Below are positions 26,242 to 34,872 of a stretch of DNA of 64,000 bases, one piece after another (position 1 is the stretch's first letter; every line of letters begins with the position of its first letter). The DNA is taken from the NCBI RefSeq assembly GCF_014145395.1, contig NZ_JACHTE010000008.1:124001-188000 (forward strand), read 5' to 3'. The position numbers and the translations under genes were made by a program. The DNA comes from Marilutibacter penaei (GTDB lineage Bacteria; Pseudomonadota; Gammaproteobacteria; Xanthomonadales; Xanthomonadaceae). The notes under the pieces were generated by a model. It had not been told where the DNA came from and searched no databases. It saw only the letters and a program-made list of their open reading frames with translations.

Positions 26242-26595
26242 GGTGGAGGTGGGCGGAATCGAACCGCCGTCCGAAGGCACTCCATCCCCGGCTCTACATG
26301 TTTAGTGCTCCGTTAGATCTCGTCCACTGACAGCACGGCGCACAAAGCGCATCGGCGGACCAGCCTGTTTTGGGTTAACCAGGTGCTGACAGGCAGCCAT
26401 ACCCGGCGATTCCGTGATGATGACCCTACGCAGCGAGCACGGACACAAGCTGTTTCGGGGCTTAGGCCTTAAGCGGCCAGAGCGTAGTTGTCGTCGTTGG
26501 CAACTATGAGTTTTGCAGCTGGATTTACGAGGAAAGCTACCCCCTCGACATGCACCAGGCGACTTTGCGACCCCCGTCGAAGCCAATGCACCCCC
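26241..26595 (-). ncRNA. ssrA: tmRNA (transfer-messenger RNA)
   Basis: 355 nt. The 5' end GGGGGTGCATTGGCTTCGAC and the 3' end with TTCGATTCC T-loop and CACCTCCACCA are typical. GGGGGTG pairs with CACCTCC to form a seven-pair acceptor stem, and the CCA is encoded. The open reading frame inside encodes the tag ANDDNYALAA followed by TAA. tmRNA with SmpB rescues ribosomes stalled on truncated mRNAs and tags the product for proteolysis. smpB lies 2.4 kb away on the same strand, beyond a sensor kinase gene. Confidence 0.97.
26469..26501 (-). other. tmRNA proteolysis-tag reading frame
   Basis: Ten codons plus TAA encoding ANDDNYALAA; with the alanine from charged tmRNA the tag is A-ANDDNYALAA. The C-terminal LAA end is the ClpXP/ClpAP recognition signal. 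Confidence 0.95.
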
Positions 26596-26624
26596 GGGAA
26601 AGCCAGGCAATCACCTAGGACATC

Positions 26625-26652
26625 AGTATAGGGCGGGATATCGCGAACTCAA
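26625..26652 (-). promoter_or_regulatory. Promoter of ssrA
   Basis: On the minus strand TTGAGT (26652-26647), a 16-bp spacer and TATACT (26630-26625). Initiation would fall about 23 nt before the mature tmRNA 5' end, leaving a short leader to be processed. Confidence 0.75.
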
Positions 26653-26732
26653 TGGGCGGGCACCGCCTGGGACGGCCCCGGAGAGCGGGCATTCACCTGC
26701 GCATCTTGAACGGCACGCGGTATGCTTGGCCG

Positions 26733-28937
26733 GTGACAGACGCCAACGACACGCCGCGAACGCCCGCCCTGGGCCCGCCACCGCAGCGACGTGGCCTGGC
26801 GCTCGCAAGCGGCGTGCTGGTCTTCACCCTGCTGTTGACCTTCGTCGGCTGGCGATATGCCAGCGACAAGGAGACCGCCACCGCGCAGGCACGCTTCATC
26901 GGCCAGGGCGAGGAGGCCGTCAGCCTGCTCCGCGAGCGCATGGGCAACCAGGAAATCGTGCTCCGGGGGGCAGCCTCCCTGTTCGCCAGCGTGCAGCGGC
27001 CGACGCCTTACCAGTGGCAGGCGTACGCGGACGGCATGCGCCTGCAACGCCAGTTTCCGGCCATGGTCGGCCTGGGGTATGCCGCCTATGTCGAACAGGC
27101 GCGACTGCCCACATTGCAACTGGAGTGGAAGGCCCTGGGATACGGGCAGCTGGACGTCGTGCCGCACGGCCCCCGTCCCGATTACGGCCCCATCATGATG
27201 CTGGAACCGCGCACGCCACAGAACGTCGCGGCGATCGGCTACGACATGTATTCGCAGCCCGTGCGACGCGCTGCGATGGAAGCGGCCATGCAGACCGGAC
27301 AGGTCCGCATGAGCGGCCCGGTGCAACTGGTCCAGGACGGCAACACGCCCTCCACATCGGCCCTGTTGTACCTGCCCCTGTATCGCAATGGTGCGCAGCC
27401 CAATACGGTCCCGGCGCGGCGCGAGGCGATGCTCGGCTGGGTTTACACGCCATTCCGGTTCGACGAGTTCGTGCATTCCACGCTGGGCGAACGCCTGGAC
27501 GGCATGCAGTTCACCCTGACGGACATCACCGACGAACCGGGGCAGCGGCTCTACGGGTCCGGCGATGCGTCGCCCGATGCGCGTTTCCGTTTCCAGACCC
27601 AGTTGGCGGTGCACGGCCGCCGCTGGCTGCTGGAGTTCGCCTCGACAAGCCCTGAAGATGCCCAACCGGTGGACTCGATGCTGTGGGGCGGCGTGCTGTT
27701 CGGGGTGATCTCGTCGTTGCTGCTGGCGACGATCGTGTTCACGCTCGTGCGCACGGAGCGTCGCGCCATGAAGATGGCCCTGCGCATGAGCGAAGAATAC
27801 CGGCGCAGCGAAGAGCGCTTCCGGACGACCATGCTGCATTCGGGCATCGGCAAGGCCTTGCTGGACAGCGAAGGCTGCGTGGTGGAGTGCAACCCGGCCC
27901 TGGGCCGCATCGTCGGACTGTCACCCGCCGCGCTCTCCGGGGTGGAGTTCGAGTCCCTGTTCGAAGACGAAGGCCCCGACCTGGGTGAGTGGCTCAAACA
28001 GGACGACCTGGAGGCCGCGCCGGTCATCCGCATCACCCGGCGCCTGCATCGCGCGGGCGACCTGGCCCGCCATGCGCAACTGACCTACGCGCGGGTGCCG
28101 GGCGGGGTGGGGCAGGACGTGATCGGCCTGGTCCAGGCCGAGGATGTCACTGAACGGATCCTCGCCGAAGCCCGTGTCCACGCCCTCAACCGCACGCTCG
28201 AGGCACGCGTGGCGGCGCGGACCCGGGAGCTCAGCCAGGCCAACCAGGAACTCGAATCGTTTGCCTACAGCATTTCGCACGACCTGCGCGCGCCGTTGCG
28301 GGCGATCGACGGATTCAGTCGCATCATCGCGGACAAGTATCGGGAAGCGCTCGATGCGACCGCGAACGGCTACCTGTCGCGGATCCGCGCGGCCGCCACC
28401 CGCATGGACGAGCTCATCGACGCGCTGCTGAAGATGTCCCGGGTCACGCGGACTGAAGTGAATCCCCGGGCGATCGACCTGAGCCAGATGGCATCCGAGC
28501 TGGTGGAAGAGTTCAGGGCCGGTGATCCCGAGCATCGCCCGCGGGTGGACATCGCCCCGCAGCTGCGCGCCTGGGGCGATCCGGTCCTGATGCGCAACCT
28601 GCTCGCGAACCTGCTGGGCAATGCCTGGAAGTTCACCCGCGGAAAGCCGGACCCGTGGATCGAATTTGGTGCCCATCGCCTGCCTACGGGCACATTCGAA
28701 TTCCATGTCCGGGACAACGGTGCCGGATTCCCCCAGCAGCACGTGGAAAAGTTGTTCCGGCCTTTCCAGCGGCTGCATGGCCAGGAAGAGTTCGCCGGAC
28801 ATGGCATCGGCCTGGCGTCGGTCAAGCGGATCATCGAGCGCCACGGCGGCACCATCCGTGCCGAAGGCGTGGTGGGGGAGGGTGCGGCGTTCTACTTCGC
28901 CCTGCCCGACGCCACGGAGGGCGGCGCCGCGGTCTGA
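26733..28937 (+). CDS. CHASE- and PAS-domain sensor histidine kinase
   Basis: 734 residues if started at GTG 26733. An in-frame ATG at 26652 gives 761, but that ATG lies inside the ssrA promoter. Neither start has a good ribosome site. Layout (GTG numbering): transmembrane helix about 23-42, periplasmic CHASE domain about 50-305, second helix about 317-338, PAS-like domain about 360-475, a coiled stretch, then a HisKA domain with phospho-acceptor His516 (YSISHDLRAPLRAI), and HATPase with the N-box at Asn630 (LLGNAWKF), DNGAGF and GHGIGL (689-694). It belongs to the phytochrome-like HWE/LRAPL kinase type. No response regulator is adjacent. CHASE domains bind small extracellular ligands, identity unknown. 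Confidence 0.85.
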   Translation: MTDANDTPRTPALGPPPQRRGLALASGVLVFTLLLTFVGWRYASDKETATAQARFIGQGEEAVSLLRERMGNQEIVLRGAASLFASVQRPTPYQWQAYADGMRLQRQFPAMVGLGYAAYVEQARLPTLQLEWKALGYGQLDVVPHGPRPDYGPIMMLEPRTPQNVAAIGYDMYSQPVRRAAMEAAMQTGQVRMSGPVQLVQDGNTPSTSALLYLPLYRNGAQPNTVPARREAMLGWVYTPFRFDEFVHSTLGERLDGMQFTLTDITDEPGQRLYGSGDASPDARFRFQTQLAVHGRRWLLEFASTSPEDAQPVDSMLWGGVLFGVISSLLLATIVFTLVRTERRAMKMALRMSEEYRRSEERFRTTMLHSGIGKALLDSEGCVVECNPALGRIVGLSPAALSGVEFESLFEDEGPDLGEWLKQDDLEAAPVIRITRRLHRAGDLARHAQLTYARVPGGVGQDVIGLVQAEDVTERILAEARVHALNRTLEARVAARTRELSQANQELESFAYSISHDLRAPLRAIDGFSRIIADKYREALDATANGYLSRIRAAATRMDELIDALLKMSRVTRTEVNPRAIDLSQMASELVEEFRAGDPEHRPRVDIAPQLRAWGDPVLMRNLLANLLGNAWKFTRGKPDPWIEFGAHRLPTGTFEFHVRDNGAGFPQQHVEKLFRPFQRLHGQEEFAGHGIGLASVKRIIERHGGTIRAEGVVGEGAAFYFALPDATEGGAAV

Positions 28938-28945
28938 CGCGCGAT

Positions 28946-29458
28946 TCAGGCGTCCTTGTTGTGCTGGCGCATCAGGCGCTGCTTGTCGCGCGCCCAGTCC
29001 CGGTCCTTCTCCGCTGCGCGCTTGTCATGCGACTGCTTGCCCTTGGCCAGGGCCAGTTCGGCCTTGACCTTGTTTCCCTTCCAGTAGAGCGCGGTGGGAA
29101 TGAGGGTGTAACCGTCGCGTTCGACCTTGCCGATCAGGGTGTCGATTTCATGCCGGTGCAGCAGCAGCTTGCGCGTGCGGCGTTCATCGCTGACCACGTG
29201 GGTGGAAGCCGAGATGAGCGGCGTCATCTGCGCCCCGAACAGGAACATCTCGCCATTGCGGATGATCGCGTAGCTCTCGCCGATCTGGGCGCGGCCCGCC
29301 CGTATGGATTTCAGCTCCCAGCCCTGCAGCGCCAACCCCGCCTCGAACCGCTGTTCCAGGTGGTACTCGTGGCGTGCACGCTTGTTCAGCGCGATGGTGC
29401 CGCCACCCGCGCCCTTTCCTTTATCCTTGCCGCTCTTGTTGTCCGATTTCTTAGCCAT
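28946..29458 (-). CDS. smpB: SsrA-binding protein SmpB
   Basis: 170 residues from ATG 29458. Small OB-fold protein that binds the tRNA-like domain of tmRNA and places it in the stalled ribosome. Family marks: [42 protein letters not shown] (family RxG..L..SY), and [20 protein letters not shown]. The basic C-terminal tail ([17 protein letters not shown]) that enters the mRNA channel is complete. It has a 12-residue lysine- and glycine-rich N-terminal extension. Divergent from ratA (58 bp) and convergent with the sensor kinase (8 bp). Confidence 0.96.
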   Translation of the reverse strand: MAKKSDNKSGKDKGKGAGGGTIALNKRARHEYHLEQRFEAGLALQGWELKSIRAGRAQIGESYAIIRNGEMFLFGAQMTPLISASTHVVSDERRTRKLLLHRHEIDTLIGKVERDGYTLIPTALYWKGNKVKAELALAKGKQSHDKRAAEKDRDWARDKQRLMRQHNKDA

Positions 29459-29516
29459 CGCGCCATTGTCCCCGAAACCGGCCGTCCGGTGCAGGGGGCC
29501 CGAATGCCGAGACCCG

Positions 29517-29951
29517 ATGCCCACTGTCCGCCGCTCCGCACTGGTCGAACACGCCGCCGCGCGCATGTTCGCGCTTGTCAACGACATCGAAGCCTATCCG
29601 CGCCGCTTCGCCTGGTGCGAACAGGCCCAGGTGATCGCCGAGGAAGAAGGGCGCATGGTGGCACGGCTCGATCTGGGCCTCGGCGCACTGCGTACGTGGT
29701 TCACCACCGAGAACACGTTGGCGCCGCCCCACCACATCGACCTGCGACTGGTGGATGGACCGTTCCGGAAACTCCTCGGACGCTGGGAGTTCCATGCCCT
29801 CGACGAGTCCGCGTGCAAGGTCACCCTGACGCTGGACTTCGAGCCGTCGATGCGCCTGCTGGGGCCCGCGTTCACGCTCGGGTTCCAGGGGCTTGCCGAC
29901 CGCATGGTGGACGACTTCGTGCGGGTGGCCGATCGCGAGGATGCCACTTGA
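29517..29951 (+). CDS. ratA: RatA-type ribosome association toxin / START-like protein
   Basis: 144 residues from ATG 29517. SRPBCC (START-like) fold. RatA in E. coli associates with 50S subunits and blocks 70S formation; homologues also include the coenzyme Q-binding COQ10 type. Family marks: [28 protein letters not shown] at the N terminus (the V-x-D-x-E-x-Y-P-x-F pattern), [11 protein letters not shown], and [21 protein letters not shown] at the C-terminal helix. The smpB/ratA/rnfH order is conserved in gammaproteobacteria, which supports the name; toxicity is not shown by sequence. Confidence 0.85.
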   Translation: MPTVRRSALVEHAAARMFALVNDIEAYPRRFAWCEQAQVIAEEEGRMVARLDLGLGALRTWFTTENTLAPPHHIDLRLVDGPFRKLLGRWEFHALDESACKVTLTLDFEPSMRLLGPAFTLGFQGLADRMVDDFVRVADREDAT

Positions 29952-29961
29952 CGGCCCGGGC

Positions 29962-30243
29962 ATGCGCGTCGAAGTCCTGATGGCCTGGCCGGGCCGCCAC
30001 GAAAGCCGCTGGGCCGACGTGGAAGAGGGCGCCCGTGTCGCGGACGCCCTGGCTTGCGTGGGTTGGCTGGAGGCACCCGACGTGGTTGGACTGGCCCTGC
30101 ACGGTCGCCGCGTCGAGAGCGATGCGCTGCTCAGCGAAGGCGACAGGATCGAGCTGCTGAGGCCGCTGGAAATCGATCCGAAGGAGGCGCGTCGGCGACG
30201 TGCGGCGGAACGCGACCCGAAGGCCGCCAGGGGCCGCGGCTGA
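29962..30243 (+). CDS. rnfH: RnfH family protein (ubiquitin-like fold)
   Basis: 93 residues from ATG 29962; ATG 29941 would overlap the end of ratA and add seven residues. RnfH family (UPF0125), beta-grasp fold, often beside ratA and historically tied to Rnf electron transport, function unclear. Marks: RVEVLMAWPGRHESRWADVEEGARVADAL at the start, GRRVESDALLSEGDRIELLRPLEIDPKEARRRRA toward the end, matching the family's ..EG DRVEIYRPL..DPKE.RR pattern. Co-transcribed with ratA (10-bp gap). Confidence 0.88.
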   Translation: MRVEVLMAWPGRHESRWADVEEGARVADALACVGWLEAPDVVGLALHGRRVESDALLSEGDRIELLRPLEIDPKEARRRRAAERDPKAARGRG

Positions 30244-30261
30244 CCGGTCCCCGTTCGGGGG

Positions 30262-30651
30262 TCAGCGGCGCTTGTCCTTTTCCTTGGCCAGGTTCGGGCC
30301 GAACTGCTGCACGGTATCGCGGGCCAGTGCCTCGTCCTGCTCGGGGAAATAGTCGCCCTCCCAGCGGGTCACCGTGTCGCCTTCGAACCATACGGTAAAG
30401 GTCTTGAACTCGGTGTGGGCACGGCGTCCGACGCGCTGGCTGGCGGTGTAGTCCCAGCGATCGGCATTGAACGGGTCCTGGATGGACGGCGTACCCAGCA
30501 GCGCCTGGACCTGCTGCTTGTTCATCCCGGCTTCCAGTTGCTCCACGGCAGCGCTTTCGAGCAGGTTGCCCTGGTAGATGGGCTGTCGATACATCACGCC
30601 GCAGCCGGTGGCGAGCAGGACGACGAGGAGGAGGGGGAGCAACTTGCGCAT
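30262..30651 (-). CDS. bamE: Outer membrane assembly lipoprotein BamE (OmlA)
   Basis: 129 residues from ATG 30651. Lipobox LATGC with lipidated Cys17. The SmpA/OmlA domain follows: RQPIYQGNLLE, the helix VEQLEAGMNKQQVQALLGTPS (BamE signature), RWDYT, and TFTVWFEGDTVTRWEGD. Subunit of the Bam complex that inserts beta-barrel proteins. In Xanthomonas this gene (omlA) is divergent from fur, exactly as here, with a shared 141-bp promoter region. On the minus strand TATCAT (rc of 30683-30688) is a candidate -10. Confidence 0.94.
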   Translation of the reverse strand: MRKLLPLLLVVLLATGCGVMYRQPIYQGNLLESAAVEQLEAGMNKQQVQALLGTPSIQDPFNADRWDYTASQRVGRRAHTEFKTFTVWFEGDTVTRWEGDYFPEQDEALARDTVQQFGPNLAKEKDKRR

Positions 30652-30792
30652 CGGGAATTCAGGTCTGGCGGGCATCGTCCCGATGATACACTGATGGCCC
30701 CGTCGCGAGGGGGTGCCGCCGACGCGTTCATGCAGGGTTGGGCACCGCACCGATGCGAGCGACCCCGGCCCACGCCAGGAACAGGAGCCACG

Positions 30793-31194
30793 ATGGAATC
30801 CCAAGAGTTGCGCAATGCCGGCCTCAAGGTGACGCACCCCCGCCTGCGTATTCTCGACCTGCTGGAAAGTGCCAAGCCGCGACACATGACCGCGGAGGAC
30901 ATCTACCGGCACCTGCTCGACAAGGGCGAGGACATCGGGCTGGCGACCGTGTACCGCGTCCTGACCCAGTTCGAGGCGGCGGGCCTGGTGCTCAAGCACA
31001 ACTTCGAGTCCGGCCAGTCGGTCTATGAGCTCGATCGCGGCCAGCACCACGACCACATGGTCGACATCGACACCGGCAAGATCATCGAGTTCGAAAGCGA
31101 GGAGATCGAGACCCTGCAGCGGCAGATCGCCGAAGCGCACGGCTACGACATCGAGGAGCACTCGCTGGTGCTCTACGTGCGCAAGAAGCGCTAG
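30793..31194 (+). CDS. fur: Ferric uptake regulator Fur
   Basis: 133 residues; GGAG precedes the ATG. Iron-responsive dimeric repressor. Winged-helix domain 1-80 with VTHPRLRILDLL and the recognition helix TVYRVLTQFEAAGLV (about 52-66), then the dimerisation domain with the metal motif HHDH (85-88) and the second site His/Glu around EIIEF-type KIIEFES and EEHS. The structural Cys-x-x-Cys of E. coli Fur is replaced: the sequence after HHDH reads MVDIDTGK, and the protein has no cysteine at all. Divergent from bamE; convergent with recN. Confidence 0.95.
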   Translation: MESQELRNAGLKVTHPRLRILDLLESAKPRHMTAEDIYRHLLDKGEDIGLATVYRVLTQFEAAGLVLKHNFESGQSVYELDRGQHHDHMVDIDTGKIIEFESEEIETLQRQIAEAHGYDIEEHSLVLYVRKKR

Positions 31195-31213
31195 TCGACA
31201 AGCGCTAGTCGAC
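31186..31213 (+). repeat. 14-bp tandem duplication at the fur/recN junction
   Basis: AAGCGCTAGTCGAC occurs twice in direct contact (31186-31199 and 31200-31213). The first copy holds the fur stop (TAG, plus strand) and the second holds the recN stop (TAG, minus strand). A single copy would give both genes overlapping stops in one CTAG. Confidence 0.95.
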
Positions 31214-32872
31214 GTCCTGCAGGAGGCGCCGTGCGGCGGCGCGGGCCTCGCGGGTCAGCTCGGCACCTCCCAGCATCCTCGCCAGCTCGTCGCGACGCGC
31301 ATCCGCGTCAAGCCGGACGACCGCGCTCTGGGTGAGCCCCTCGGCCGACGCCTTGCTGACGCGATAGTGCGCGTGGCCCTGTGCGGCCACCTGCGGCAGG
31401 TGGGTGACGCACAGCACCTGCCGGTGCCGCCCCAGTTCGCGCAGCTTGCGGCCCACGACGTCCGCCACCGCACCACCGATGCCCGAGTCGACCTCGTCGA
31501 AGACCATGGTGGAGACGGCATCCAGCCCCAGCGCGGCCACTTCGATCGCCAGCGACACGCGGGACAGCTCACCGCCAGAGGCGACCTTGCGCAGCGGCCT
31601 CGCGGGCTGGCCGGGGTTGGCCGCGACCATGAATTCCACCCGTTCCGCTCCCTGCGGGTCCGGCCGGATTTCATCCAGGGGTTCGATGCGAATCTCGAAG
31701 CGGCCGCCTGCCATCCCCAGCTCCGCGATCAGCTCACTCGTGGCCGAGGAGAGTGCAGCGGCGGCCTGGCGGCGACGGTCGCCCAGCGCCGCGGCCGCCT
31801 CCCGCCACGCATCACGCGCGGCTTCGATCTCCACGTCCAGCGCCGAGAGCCGCGCGCCGGCGCCCTCGAGCGCCTGCAGTTCCGCGGCGATGGCGTCCCG
31901 TTTGCCCTCCAGCTCGTCCGGCGCGACGCGATGCTTGCGGGCCAGCTCGTGCAGGCGGCCAATGCGCTGCTCGATGGCCTCGAACGCGCTGGGGTCGATG
32001 TCGAGATCGCTCCGGATCCGGTCGAGCAGGCTGAGGGCTTCGTCCACCTGGATGGCCGCCGCATCGAGCATCCCGTCGACCTCGCCCAACCGGGGCTCGT
32101 GCTCACGCACCCGGCCCAGCTCGGTCCTCACCTGGTCGAGGCTGCCGCTGAGCGAGCTGTCTTCCTCGCCCGACAGGCGGCGGAACGCACTGTCGCAGGC
32201 CTCGATCAAGGCAGAGGCGTGGGCCTGCCTGCGATGGTCGGCATCGAGCTGCGCCAGTGACGCCGGCTCCAGCGTTTCGTTGTCGAGTTCGGCGAACTGG
32301 TGGGCCAGCCAGTCGATGCGCTCGGATACGTCGCCCCGCCCGGACAGCTGCTGGCGTTCCTCGACCAGGACGGCCCAGTGGCGAGCACGGGTCGCCACCC
32401 CGGCCAGGGCCTCCTCGTTGCGGGCAAACGCATCGAGCAGGGCCAACTGGCTGGGGCGCGACAACAAGGCCTGGTGTTCGTGCTGGCCGTGGATCTCCAC
32501 GAGCCGGTTGGCGAGCTCCGCCAGTTGCCCGGCCGTGGCGGGCCGGCCATTGATCCAGGCGCGGGAACCGCCGTCGGCACGGATCACCCGGCGCACCTGG
32601 CATGCGTCGTCCTCGTCCATGGCGTTTTCGCGCAACCAGGCGGCCGCCAATGGCGCGTCCTGGAGCTCGAACGCAGCCACCAGTTCCGCGCGCTCCGCCC
32701 CGTACCGGACCACGCCGCTGTCGGCCCGCGAGCCCGACAGCAGACCCAGCGCGTCCACCAGCAGCGACTTGCCTGCCCCCGTTTCACCGGAGATCACGGT
32801 CAGCCCCGGGCCGAATTCCAGCTCGGCGGAGGCCACGACGGCAAACTGCTTGATGGAGAGGTAGGTGAGCAT
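31205..32872 (-). CDS. recN: DNA repair protein RecN
   Basis: 555 residues from ATG 32872. SMC-like ATPase acting in recombinational repair of double-strand breaks. N-terminal Walker A GETGAGKS (29-36) within LTVISGETGAGKSLLVDAL; the centre holds two coiled-coil arms (about 150-370, rich in Glu, Ala, Leu, Arg); the C-terminal part contains the ABC signature LRKVASGGELSRVSLA and Walker B TMVFDEVDSGIGG. Ends VCVTHLPQVAAQGHAHY..., standard for RecN. Convergent with fur across the 14-bp duplication. Likely LexA-regulated, but no clear SOS box is visible upstream. Confidence 0.96.
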   Translation of the reverse strand: MLTYLSIKQFAVVASAELEFGPGLTVISGETGAGKSLLVDALGLLSGSRADSGVVRYGAERAELVAAFELQDAPLAAAWLRENAMDEDDACQVRRVIRADGGSRAWINGRPATAGQLAELANRLVEIHGQHEHQALLSRPSQLALLDAFARNEEALAGVATRARHWAVLVEERQQLSGRGDVSERIDWLAHQFAELDNETLEPASLAQLDADHRRQAHASALIEACDSAFRRLSGEEDSSLSGSLDQVRTELGRVREHEPRLGEVDGMLDAAAIQVDEALSLLDRIRSDLDIDPSAFEAIEQRIGRLHELARKHRVAPDELEGKRDAIAAELQALEGAGARLSALDVEIEAARDAWREAAAALGDRRRQAAAALSSATSELIAELGMAGGRFEIRIEPLDEIRPDPQGAERVEFMVAANPGQPARPLRKVASGGELSRVSLAIEVAALGLDAVSTMVFDEVDSGIGGAVADVVGRKLRELGRHRQVLCVTHLPQVAAQGHAHYRVSKASAEGLTQSAVVRLDADARRDELARMLGGAELTREARAAARRLLQDVD

Positions 32873-33026
32873 GGCGCGGGAAGCTAGCACGCGGTCCGGG
32901 CGGCGCCAACACGTGTCGCACCCCTTGTGGGCGCGGCCCGACGGCTGTTATCTAGGGGACAGCACGATAGCCCATGCGCGTCGCACCAGATGAGCCGTGA
33001 AACGGGCCAGGAACGGGGGAAGTCAG

Positions 33027-34106
33027 GTGAACCGGAGGACGGACAGGGCAGGCATCCACCCGGCGCGCGCGACGGAGCTCGCGGAAGACCCCCGGGCGCG
33101 CCAGCTCCTGCGCACGCTGATCGGCCGTTACATCCGGGATGGCGAGCCGGTCGGCTCACAGACCCTCTCCCGGCACGCTGGCCTGGACATCAGCCCCGCG
33201 ACCATTCGCAAGATCCTGGGCGACCTGGAAGAGGCCGGCCTGCTGGCCGCACCCCACACGTCGGCCGGGCGAGTCCCCACCGCGCAGGGCTACCGCCTGT
33301 TCGTGGACTCCCTGCTCCAGGTCAAGCCCCTGCCCAAGGACGAGATGGCGCGCCTGCGGGGCGAGCTGCCCGCGGGCCATGGCACGCAGGCCCTGCTGGG
33401 CAACACCTCCGAGCTGCTGTCGGCGATGACCCGTTTCGTGGGCGTGGTGAGCCTGCCCCGACGGGAGCAGTTCGCCTTCCGGCGCATCGATTTCGTGGCG
33501 CTCGATGCCCGGCGCGTCATGGCGATCCTGGTGTTCGCCGACAACGAGGTCCAGAACCGCATCGTCCAGGTACGTCGACCCTACGATGGCGGTGAACTCG
33601 AGCAACTCGCCAATTACCTGAACAGCCACCATGCCGGCCGACCACTGGCCGATATCCGGCAACGGCTGCTGGAAGCCCTCCGCGACGACCGCTCCGAGAT
33701 GGAGGCGCTGCTCGCGCGCTCGCTTGAGCTCGCCGAGCAGGTGCTCGCGCCCGATGGCGAGGACATGCTGCTCAGCGGCCAGACCCGCCTGATGGGCGTC
33801 CAGGACCTGACCGACATCGACCGCCTCCGCGACCTGTTCGAGGCGTTCGCGCGCAAGCGCGAGATACTCCAGTTGCTGGAACGCACCATCCAGGCCCCCG
33901 GTGTCCGGATCTTCATCGGCGAGGAGACCGGGCTGGCGCCCCTGGAGGGCATGTCGCTGGTGTCCGCGCCGTACGGGATGGGCGGGCAAGTGCTGGGCGT
34001 GCTCGGGGTGATCGGCCCCAGCCGCATGGCCTACGAGCGCGTCATCCCGGTGGTGCAGGCGACCGCCGACATACTGGGCGAGGCGTTCGCGGGGGAGCCG
34101 CACTGA
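33027..34106 (+). CDS. hrcA: Heat-inducible transcription repressor HrcA
   Basis: 359 residues from GTG 33027, which has GGGGGAAG 5 bp upstream; GTG 32997 is in frame but lacks a site. Repressor that binds CIRCE elements and is kept active by GroEL. N-terminal winged helix: [27 protein letters not shown], then [35 protein letters not shown], the most conserved HrcA block. The C-terminal half has the GAF-like domain ending [21 protein letters not shown] and [20 protein letters not shown]. No CIRCE (TTAGCACTC-N9-GAGTGCTAA) is seen in this window, so its targets (probably groESL) are elsewhere. Confidence 0.95.
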   Translation: MNRRTDRAGIHPARATELAEDPRARQLLRTLIGRYIRDGEPVGSQTLSRHAGLDISPATIRKILGDLEEAGLLAAPHTSAGRVPTAQGYRLFVDSLLQVKPLPKDEMARLRGELPAGHGTQALLGNTSELLSAMTRFVGVVSLPRREQFAFRRIDFVALDARRVMAILVFADNEVQNRIVQVRRPYDGGELEQLANYLNSHHAGRPLADIRQRLLEALRDDRSEMEALLARSLELAEQVLAPDGEDMLLSGQTRLMGVQDLTDIDRLRDLFEAFARKREILQLLERTIQAPGVRIFIGEETGLAPLEGMSLVSAPYGMGGQVLGVLGVIGPSRMAYERVIPVVQATADILGEAFAGEPH

Positions 34107-34125
34107 TACAGGCGGTGGCGGACCG

Positions 34126-34153
34126 CTTGAATCGCGGGGCGGCGACCCCAATT
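34126..34153 (+). promoter_or_regulatory. Heat-shock (RpoH) promoter upstream of grpE
   Basis: CTTGAAT (34126-34132), 13-bp spacer, CCCCAATT (34146-34153), close to the RpoH consensus CTTGAAA-N13/14-CCCCATNT. It begins 20 bp after the hrcA stop and 61 bp before the grpE ATG. Confidence 0.8.
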
Positions 34154-34213
34154 GCAGCGGTGTTGCGCACCCGTGCGCTCCGTTCCCAAGTCACCGCCCA
34201 CGGATCGAGCCCC

Positions 34214-34735
34214 ATGAACCATACCCCGAACCCGGACGACACCGTCCCGACTTCCGACATCGATGAAGCTGCCGCCCCGCCGATCGAGGTGGAGCTGGAG
34301 GCCGTCAAGGCCGAGCTGGCCAGCCTCAAGGAGGACGCCCTGCGTGAGCGCGCGGACCTCGAGAACCAGCGCAAGCGCCTGTCCCGCGAGATCGAGACCG
34401 CCCGCCGCTTCGCCAACGAGCGCCTGCTCGGCGAGCTGCTGCCCGTCATCGACAGCCTTGAGGCAGGTCTCGGCAATGCCGACGGCGACGCCTCGCCCCT
34501 GCGTGAGGGCATGGAACTGACCCTGCGCCAGTTGCTCAAGGTCGGCGCGGACAACGGCCTGGTCCCGGTCGACCCCGTTGGCCAGCCCTTCAATCCGGAT
34601 CACCACCAGGCCATGAGCATGGTCGACAGCCCGGACCATGCGCCCAACCACGTGGTGCAGGTGTACCAGAAGGGGTGGCTGCTGAACGACCGCCTGCTGC
34701 GCCCGGCACTGGTGGTGGTCTGCCAGGGCACGTGA
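34214..34735 (+). CDS. grpE: Nucleotide exchange factor GrpE
   Basis: 173 residues from ATG 34214. Homodimeric exchange factor releasing ADP from DnaK. Acidic, disordered N terminus (1-30), long coiled coil (about 35-90, [28 protein letters not shown]) and the C-terminal beta domain with the signature [41 protein letters not shown]. All expected parts are present. It has its own heat-shock promoter and lies between hrcA and dnaK. Confidence 0.96.
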   Translation: MNHTPNPDDTVPTSDIDEAAAPPIEVELEAVKAELASLKEDALRERADLENQRKRLSREIETARRFANERLLGELLPVIDSLEAGLGNADGDASPLREGMELTLRQLLKVGADNGLVPVDPVGQPFNPDHHQAMSMVDSPDHAPNHVVQVYQKGWLLNDRLLRPALVVVCQGT

Positions 34736-34746
34736 GCCGCGCGGCC

Positions 34747-34774
34747 CTTGAACCGGCGCCCGGCAGCCCCAGAT
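34747..34774 (+). promoter_or_regulatory. Heat-shock (RpoH) promoter upstream of dnaK
   Basis: CTTGAAC (34747-34753), 13-bp spacer, CCCCAGAT (34767-34774). It lies 12 bp after the grpE stop, about 100 bp before dnaK, and would drive dnaK-dnaJ independently. Confidence 0.85.
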
Positions 34775-34872
34775 AGCAGACATTGGCGGCTTGCGGGCCG
34801 TCCGGCTGGGCCGGAAGACCGCGCCGCACGTCCAGATTCGCAACAGTCAAAGCATCCAGAGGAAACACCACC

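Noticed and set aside
26706-26726. TTGAAC ... TATGCT as a promoter for the sensor kinase
   Set aside because: Spacer is only 9 bp, too short for sigma-70, and it lies directly on the candidate start codons.
32924-32953. CTTGTGG region before hrcA as a heat-shock promoter
   Set aside because: The -35-like part is partial and no CCCCAT-type -10 follows at 13-14 bp; the sigma-70 reading (TTGTGG-N17-TTATCT) is also poor.
32873-33026. CIRCE element upstream of hrcA
   Set aside because: No TTAGCACTC-N9-GAGTGCTAA or near match found in the gap or elsewhere upstream of grpE/dnaK.
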